A DNA stretch of 14,682 nucleotides from Heritagella sp051881655 (GTDB taxonomy: Bacteria; Bacillota; Clostridia; Oscillospirales; Acutalibacteraceae): NCBI GenBank assembly GCA_051881655.1, contig JBJEQH010000080.1, positions 1 through 14,682 on the forward strand, given 5' to 3'. A model generated the notes under the pieces. It saw only the letters and a list, made by a program, of their open reading frames with translations, did no database searches and was not told the origin of the DNA. The stretch's first letter is position 1. Every line of letters starts with the position of its first letter. Shown one piece after another: positions 14,394-14,682 of this stretch. The translations under genes and the position numbers were made by a program.

Positions 14394-14682
14394 TCAAATG
14401 CGCCTCCTCTGCGGGCAATGTAAACGTAAATACGGTCCCCTGCGGATGATTGTCCGCAACCGTCAGTTCTCCTCCATGTACACGGATAATGGATTTGCAC
14501 AGAGAAAGCCCCATCCCTAAACTGCGGCGGCTGTCGGCCACTTTATTGGCACCGGTGTAAAACATATCGAACACATGCTTTTTTGCTTCCTCTGAAATTC
14601 CGGGTCCATCATCCGCAATGCTCACTACCGCTTTTTCCCCTTTTCTTTCCGTAATGATTCTGATGTGAGATCCCTTGGGAGT
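14386..14682 (-). CDS. kdpD: KdpD sensor histidine kinase, C-terminal 98 residues (cut by window edge)
   Basis: The frame is open to the right window edge and ends at 14386. It covers the end of the ATP-binding HATPase domain: the G1 box IADDGPGI, the KdpD-typical GANKVADSRRSLGMGLSLCKSI with the G2 box, and HGGELTV followed by GTVFTFTLP at the end. KdpD is a membrane kinase/phosphatase that senses K+ limitation or turgor and phosphorylates KdpE. The sensor, USP-like and transmembrane parts are outside the window, so the signal cannot be judged. It overlaps the kdpE start by 8 nt. Confidence 0.93.
   Translation of the reverse strand, partial: TPKGSHIRIITERKGEKAVVSIADDGPGISEEAKKHVFDMFYTGANKVADSRRSLGMGLSLCKSIIRVHGGELTVADNHPQGTVFTFTLPAEEAHLSE

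Overview
The window looks like a chromosomal piece of a fairly GC-rich, spore-forming member of the Clostridia; the gut Oscillospiraceae/Ruminococcaceae type would fit. This rests on the gene families: a yunB sporulation gene, two-subunit glycine decarboxylase (gcvPA and gcvPB), a TetM/EF-G-like translational GTPase of clostridial type, a Firmicutes-style galactokinase and KdpDE. It also rests on strong Shine-Dalgarno sites and sigma-A-like promoters. The genus is not determined. No tRNA, rRNA, CRISPR array, insertion sequence or phage gene was seen.

Left block, all on the minus strand and read right to left. A promoter near 6305-6333 drives maf (nucleotide pyrophosphatase), yunB (sporulation), ligA (NAD-dependent DNA ligase) and a TetM/EF-G-like GTPase. 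Gaps are short and the last pair overlaps by 4 nt, so this is probably one operon. After a 148-nt gap with its own extended -10 promoter comes galK (galactokinase), cut by the left window edge after 294 codons.

Central regulatory region, 6265-6855, about 590 nt without a gene. It holds the maf promoter, a 20-bp inverted repeat, a strong plus-strand promoter, a tandem glycine riboswitch and an intrinsic terminator. The 5' arm of the terminator is also the 3' strand of P1 of the second aptamer, which is the layout of a glycine-ON transcription switch.

Right block, plus strand, 6856-13576. This is a complete glycine cleavage operon: gcvT, gcvH, gcvPA, gcvPB, lplA and lpdA. GcvPA/PB decarboxylate glycine onto the lipoyl arm of GcvH, GcvT releases ammonia and methylene-tetrahydrofolate, and LpdA reoxidises the arm. 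LplA attaches lipoate to GcvH, so the operon also carries the maturation step of its own carrier protein. A symmetric hairpin at 13633-13662 ends the operon and also serves the convergent kdpE. The right edge holds kdpE and the 3' end of kdpD on the minus strand, a potassium/turgor two-component system.

Nearly everything belongs to known families. The items most worth a second look are the divergent second glycine aptamer, the TetM-like GTPase that lacks the tetracycline-site loop of true resistance proteins, and the unassigned inverted repeat between the divergent promoters. I do not see a clearly new system.
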